This document shows, in pieces, positions 7,001 to 7,718 of a stretch of 7,718 bases of DNA. Each line of letters opens with the position of its first letter. The stretch's first letter is position 1. Source of the stretch: an uncultured Burkholderiales bacterium (GTDB lineage: Bacteria > Pseudomonadota > Gammaproteobacteria > Burkholderiales > Burkholderiaceae_D). The stretch is from NCBI GenBank assembly GCA_903904635.1, contig CAIVDH010000229.1, positions 1 to 7,718 on the forward strand. The letters are read 5' to 3'. Under the pieces are notes generated by a model. It made no database searches, had not been told where the DNA came from, and was given only the letters and a program-made list of their open reading frames with translations. Both the position numbers and the translations under genes were made by a program.

Positions 7001-7718
7001 GTGCTATTTAAAACACGGAAGGTTTTGTTGGCAATCGAGGTAGCGGCATCTAAGCCGGCGGATTTGCTTTCGTAGAAAGCGCCTATGGGATCAAGATCTA
7101 ACCAGTTGTATTTAGGGATGGGGCAAGATAAGGAATTGTCGCTGACTAATTGCGCGGTTGACCAGTCGGTATAGCTATTCCAGAAACCAGATCCAAGCTG
7201 ACCAACTCTATAAAGATTTTGTATCTGCTTATCCGCATCAAACAAACTATTCTGGTTAGCGCCGCTATTGATAAATTTATCTATAACACCATCATTATTG
7301 ATATCGACAACAATACTTAATGCATCTGATACACCATCACCGTTTGAGTCAATTTCCGTATAGATTGTTTTTTTGTCTGAGCCGATAATAGATTTTTCTT
7401 TATAAATTGGATTTCCAGAATCATCGTATGAAGTAATTTCACTAACAGTATTCCCAGAGGAATCAATATAGCTATTTTCTGCAGCTAATTGTCCAAATTT
7501 ATCAACCACATCTGACGGCCCACCTATTGAATTAGTATTATCAATTTCGTTTGACCCACTACCAGTTAGGCCTCCAACATAGCTATTAAATGTACTCGGA
7601 TCTTTTCGATATTGAATTTGGCTAGCAGAAAATCCAACGCCACCAGTAGTCTTACCTTCAGCAACAGGCGTATTTCCTGTTAATACTTCAAAATGTAAAT
7701 GAGGGCCGGTACTTCTTC
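4030..7718 (-). CDS. Giant RTX calcium-binding exoprotein with M23 metallopeptidase remnant at the edge and embedded C39-like cysteine peptidase domain (N-terminus outside window)
   Basis: The frame is open from the right edge to TAA at 4032-4030, giving 1228 residues in view. The GTG at 7509 is only internal, because 69 further in-frame codons precede it; residue numbers below count from that GTG. Before it lies the M23 motif STGPHLHFE. Then come DxNxDG calcium loops (54-77) and paired EF-hand-like loops (183-194, 203-209). A nonapeptide RTX array (GGxGxDxUx) spans about 341-669, and two larger RTX modules sit near 663-716 and 744-786. A C39/papain-like domain occupies about 787-998 (Gln821, Cys827, His932, Asp955). 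A final RTX block (about 999-1040), an HCBP-related segment (about 1036-1120) and the T1SS signal LVQAMAAFAPP (1126-1136) complete it. The adjacent HlyB/HlyD/TolC genes presumably export it; calcium outside the cell would fold the beta-rolls. Only three Cys are in view (129, 827, 858). Substrate unknown; wall hydrolase or bacteriocin-like effector is my inference. Confidence 0.95.
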   Translation of the reverse strand, partial: RSTGPHLHFEVLTGNTPVAEGKTTGGVGFSASQIQYRKDPSTFNSYVGGLTGSGSNEIDNTNSIGGPSDVVDKFGQLAAENSYIDSSGNTVSEITSYDDSGNPIYKEKSIIGSDKKTIYTEIDSNGDGVSDALSIVVDINNDGVIDKFINSGANQNSLFDADKQIQNLYRVGQLGSGFWNSYTDWSTAQLVSDNSLSCPIPKYNWLDLDPIGAFYESKSAGLDAATSIANKTFRVLNSTNAGLSSVQLAAFDTNADGKLSGAELNGLTAWSDLNEDGILNQTTTSANELTTLTVALAAVGLSSIRYSDYGYYTSGNANYRTVAQSTATAPVNSVVAPVALASNYAGLRNTDNVFVISYDQWIVWSASMVKISSNQLNMVGTEGSDSFDINYYSAYNGIYFNLSKVLNFYAGGGNDMVGGSLRNDSVWGGTGSDTVFGYAGDDKLYGEEGNDEIQGAEGNDLLDGGVGDDKLFGQVGNDTMVGGDGADIMLGFTGNNEVKQTLAAGETDNDNMLGGNGADQMWGGLGDDYMDGGADNDLVMGGDGADTIFAGAGDDEVSGGKGNDIMDGGTGADKMFGDVGDDKMWGGEGNDIMLGFTPFNDTKQTLAAGETDNDTMFGGAGDDLMIGGLGDDQLSGGVGNDELQGGDGNDQLNGEDGDDRLFGGAGDDVIYGGAGDDLIVGGAANNETALNAGVSDNNLLYGGAGKDTIIGGSGNDYINGGAGADSMEGGKGDDTYIVNSVNDVILEQANEGYDTVIASTNYILNAGIEELRLAAGGAYNGTGNSLNNKIIGNNDNNILDGVTGADTMLGGLGNDTYYVDNAGDRAVELADEGTDTVNSSISYTLEANIENLTLLDFSKAEKGIADGVNILVYGYPKAFELDYMQGNAVQGYAGTCALTAIANLSTQANQALSEAQVVQTAIDNNWCVTDATKTDYQRGGSNYIGQQALLSNYGIRNGIVMGYNEQAIANLIRGGRGVIIGLNAGKLWGDSGYLDNGGVNHVVTVTGVAVDATTGNINGFYIADSGRGKVSDMTRYVSIDDFRANANVAGAYAIYTIDPIKLWEENINGTGNDLDNIINGNRGDNVLTGGKGNDTLAGGAGNDTYVFGLGDGQDTIADSDASEGSMDVLRLTNINQNNLWFTHVGNNLQINIMGTTDKIIIKEWYLGGTSGKDNQVERIQTADGLTMYNTDVEKLVQAMAAFAPPSAAETSWKNGQTSNGQVLLAVTH
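4033..4134 (-). other. C-terminal type I secretion signal of the RTX protein
   Basis: The last 34 residues begin VEKLVQAMAAFAPP and end in a short hydrophobic tail (QVLLAVTH). The L(V/I)QAMAAFxPP block recurs at the C-terminus of many T1SS-exported RTX proteins and follows an HCBP-related segment (about 1036-1120, with DTYVFGLGDGQDTI and IIIKEWYLGG). It should be recognised by the neighbouring ABC exporter and is not cleaved in this family. Confidence 0.8.
4516..5151 (-). other. C39/papain-like cysteine peptidase domain inserted in the RTX protein
   Basis: Residues about 787-998 interrupt the RTX region with a globular, non-repetitive domain. It contains AVQGYAGTCALTAIANL (Gln821 six residues before Cys827, as in the oxyanion-hole Gln/catalytic Cys pair of C39-like enzymes), GGVNHVVTVTGVAVD with His932, and FYIADSGRG with Asp955. 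The order Gln-Cys-His-Asp, the His on a hydrophobic strand, and the spacing (105 and 23 residues) fit the Peptidase_C39_2/papain-like fold. The segment SNYIGQQALLSNYGI resembles the helix that positions substrate in that group. Possible roles are self-processing, cleavage of a target protein, or peptidoglycan amidase/peptidase action. Assignment is by motif only. Confidence 0.72.
5503..6489 (-). repeat. RTX nonapeptide repeat array (calcium beta-roll)
   Basis: Residues about 341-669 carry some thirty glycine/aspartate-rich nonapeptides of the GGxGxDxUx type, e.g. GGAGDDVIY and GGKGNDIMD. The 27-nt periodicity is visible in the DNA. Runs are broken by three related loops: about 421-442, 525-546 and 611-630 (shared pattern N-N/D...T-LxAGxxDN). 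In this family each strand pair binds calcium and folds into a parallel beta-roll outside the cell. Confidence 0.95.
5719..6342 (-). repeat. Tandem duplication of a 312-bp (104-residue) RTX segment
   Basis: Residues 390-493 and 494-597 align without gaps as two copies (6031-6342 and 5719-6030). The clearest proof is the non-repetitive loop IMLGFT..N..KQTLAAGETDND, which occurs at 419-441 and again at 523-545, exactly 104 residues apart, with near-identical DNA over the KQTLAAGETDND part (6187-6222 versus 5875-5910). The rest is diverged RTX repeat. A shorter, more diverged relative of the loop lies at 611-630. Confidence 0.8.
6883..6963 (-). other. EF-hand-like calcium-binding pair
   Basis: Residues 183-194 (DTNADGKLSGAE) match the 12-residue EF-hand loop with acidic or Asn ligands at 1, 3 and 5, Gly at 6 and Glu at 12. 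Residues 203-209 (DLNEDGI) start a second loop. The pair with LTAWSDLN between is common ahead of RTX arrays in large proteobacterial and cyanobacterial exoproteins. Confidence 0.75.
7279..7350 (-). other. Paired DxNxDGxxD calcium-binding loops
   Basis: Residues 54-62 (DSNGDGVSD) and 69-77 (DINNDGVID) are two acidic loops 15 residues apart, of the dockerin/thrombospondin type-3 kind. They lie in the AT-rich part between the M23 domain and the EF-hand-like region and probably bind calcium, stiffening the linker after export. Confidence 0.65.
7664..7718 (-). other. C-terminal end of an M23 (LytM/lysostaphin-type) metallopeptidase domain in the RTX protein
   Basis: The first residues in view read RSTGPHLHFEV, followed by LTGNTPV. 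In M23 peptidases this is the final conserved block: the HxH motif (codons at 7701-7699 and 7695-7693) supplies the general-base His and a zinc-ligand His, followed by a strand and an NG-P-type turn. The upstream HxxxD zinc motif should lie just beyond the window. M23 enzymes are usually endopeptidases that cut peptide cross-bridges in peptidoglycan, so the exoprotein may act on cell walls. Both histidines are intact; catalytic competence cannot be judged without the missing half. Confidence 0.85.

Noticed and set aside
7380..7460. RHS/YD-like repeat (SYDDSGNPIY) suggesting a polymorphic-toxin shell
   Set aside because: Only one or two loosely similar short segments are present, with none of the long tandem YD arrays or the RHS core motif.
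7507..7509. GTG at 7509 as the true start of the RTX gene
   Set aside because: The frame continues open for 69 codons to the window edge and those codons encode a recognisable M23 motif, so the real start is outside the window.

Overview
The window is one minus-strand type I secretion (T1SS) locus from a Gram-negative proteobacterium. This is supported by a HlyB-type ABC exporter, a HlyD-type adaptor, the start of what is probably a TolC-like outer-membrane protein, and a large RTX protein as apparent cargo. A REP-type inverted repeat of a style common in beta- and gammaproteobacterial chromosomes fits this; the sequence alone does not fix the genus. Most of the window is near 50-60% GC.

Layout in the direction of transcription (right to left): (1) 7718-4030, a giant RTX exoprotein whose N-terminus lies beyond the right edge; (2) 3725-4029, a 305-bp gap with a small hairpin at the RTX stop codon and a 97-bp REP-like double palindrome; (3) 3724-1523, a HlyB/RtxB-family ABC transporter; (4) 1526-183, a HlyD-family membrane fusion protein overlapping the transporter by 4 bp (ATGA); (5) 178-1, the signal peptide and first residues of a probable TolC-family outer-membrane protein. 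The order cargo-B-D-TolC, with tight B-D-TolC coupling and a hairpin-rich gap after the cargo, is a self-contained secretion operon.

The most interesting element is the cargo. At the right edge it carries the STGPHLHFE signature that ends an M23 (LytM/lysostaphin-type) metallopeptidase domain. EF-hand-like calcium loops, a long RTX nonapeptide array containing an internal 104-residue tandem duplication, and a C-terminal T1SS signal (LVQAMAAFAPP) follow. A second putative enzyme, a C39/papain-like cysteine peptidase domain of about 210 residues (Gln-Cys-His-Asp pattern), is inserted into the second of two repeated RTX modules. Meanwhile the transporter's own C39-like domain has lost its catalytic Cys and His. 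I infer a secreted, calcium-folded, two-enzyme exoprotein, perhaps a cell-wall hydrolase or antibacterial effector. No hlyC-like acyltransferase and no obvious immunity gene is visible here. Base composition falls to about 34% GC over 7201-7620, inside the same reading frame, which hints that the N-terminal part has a different history.
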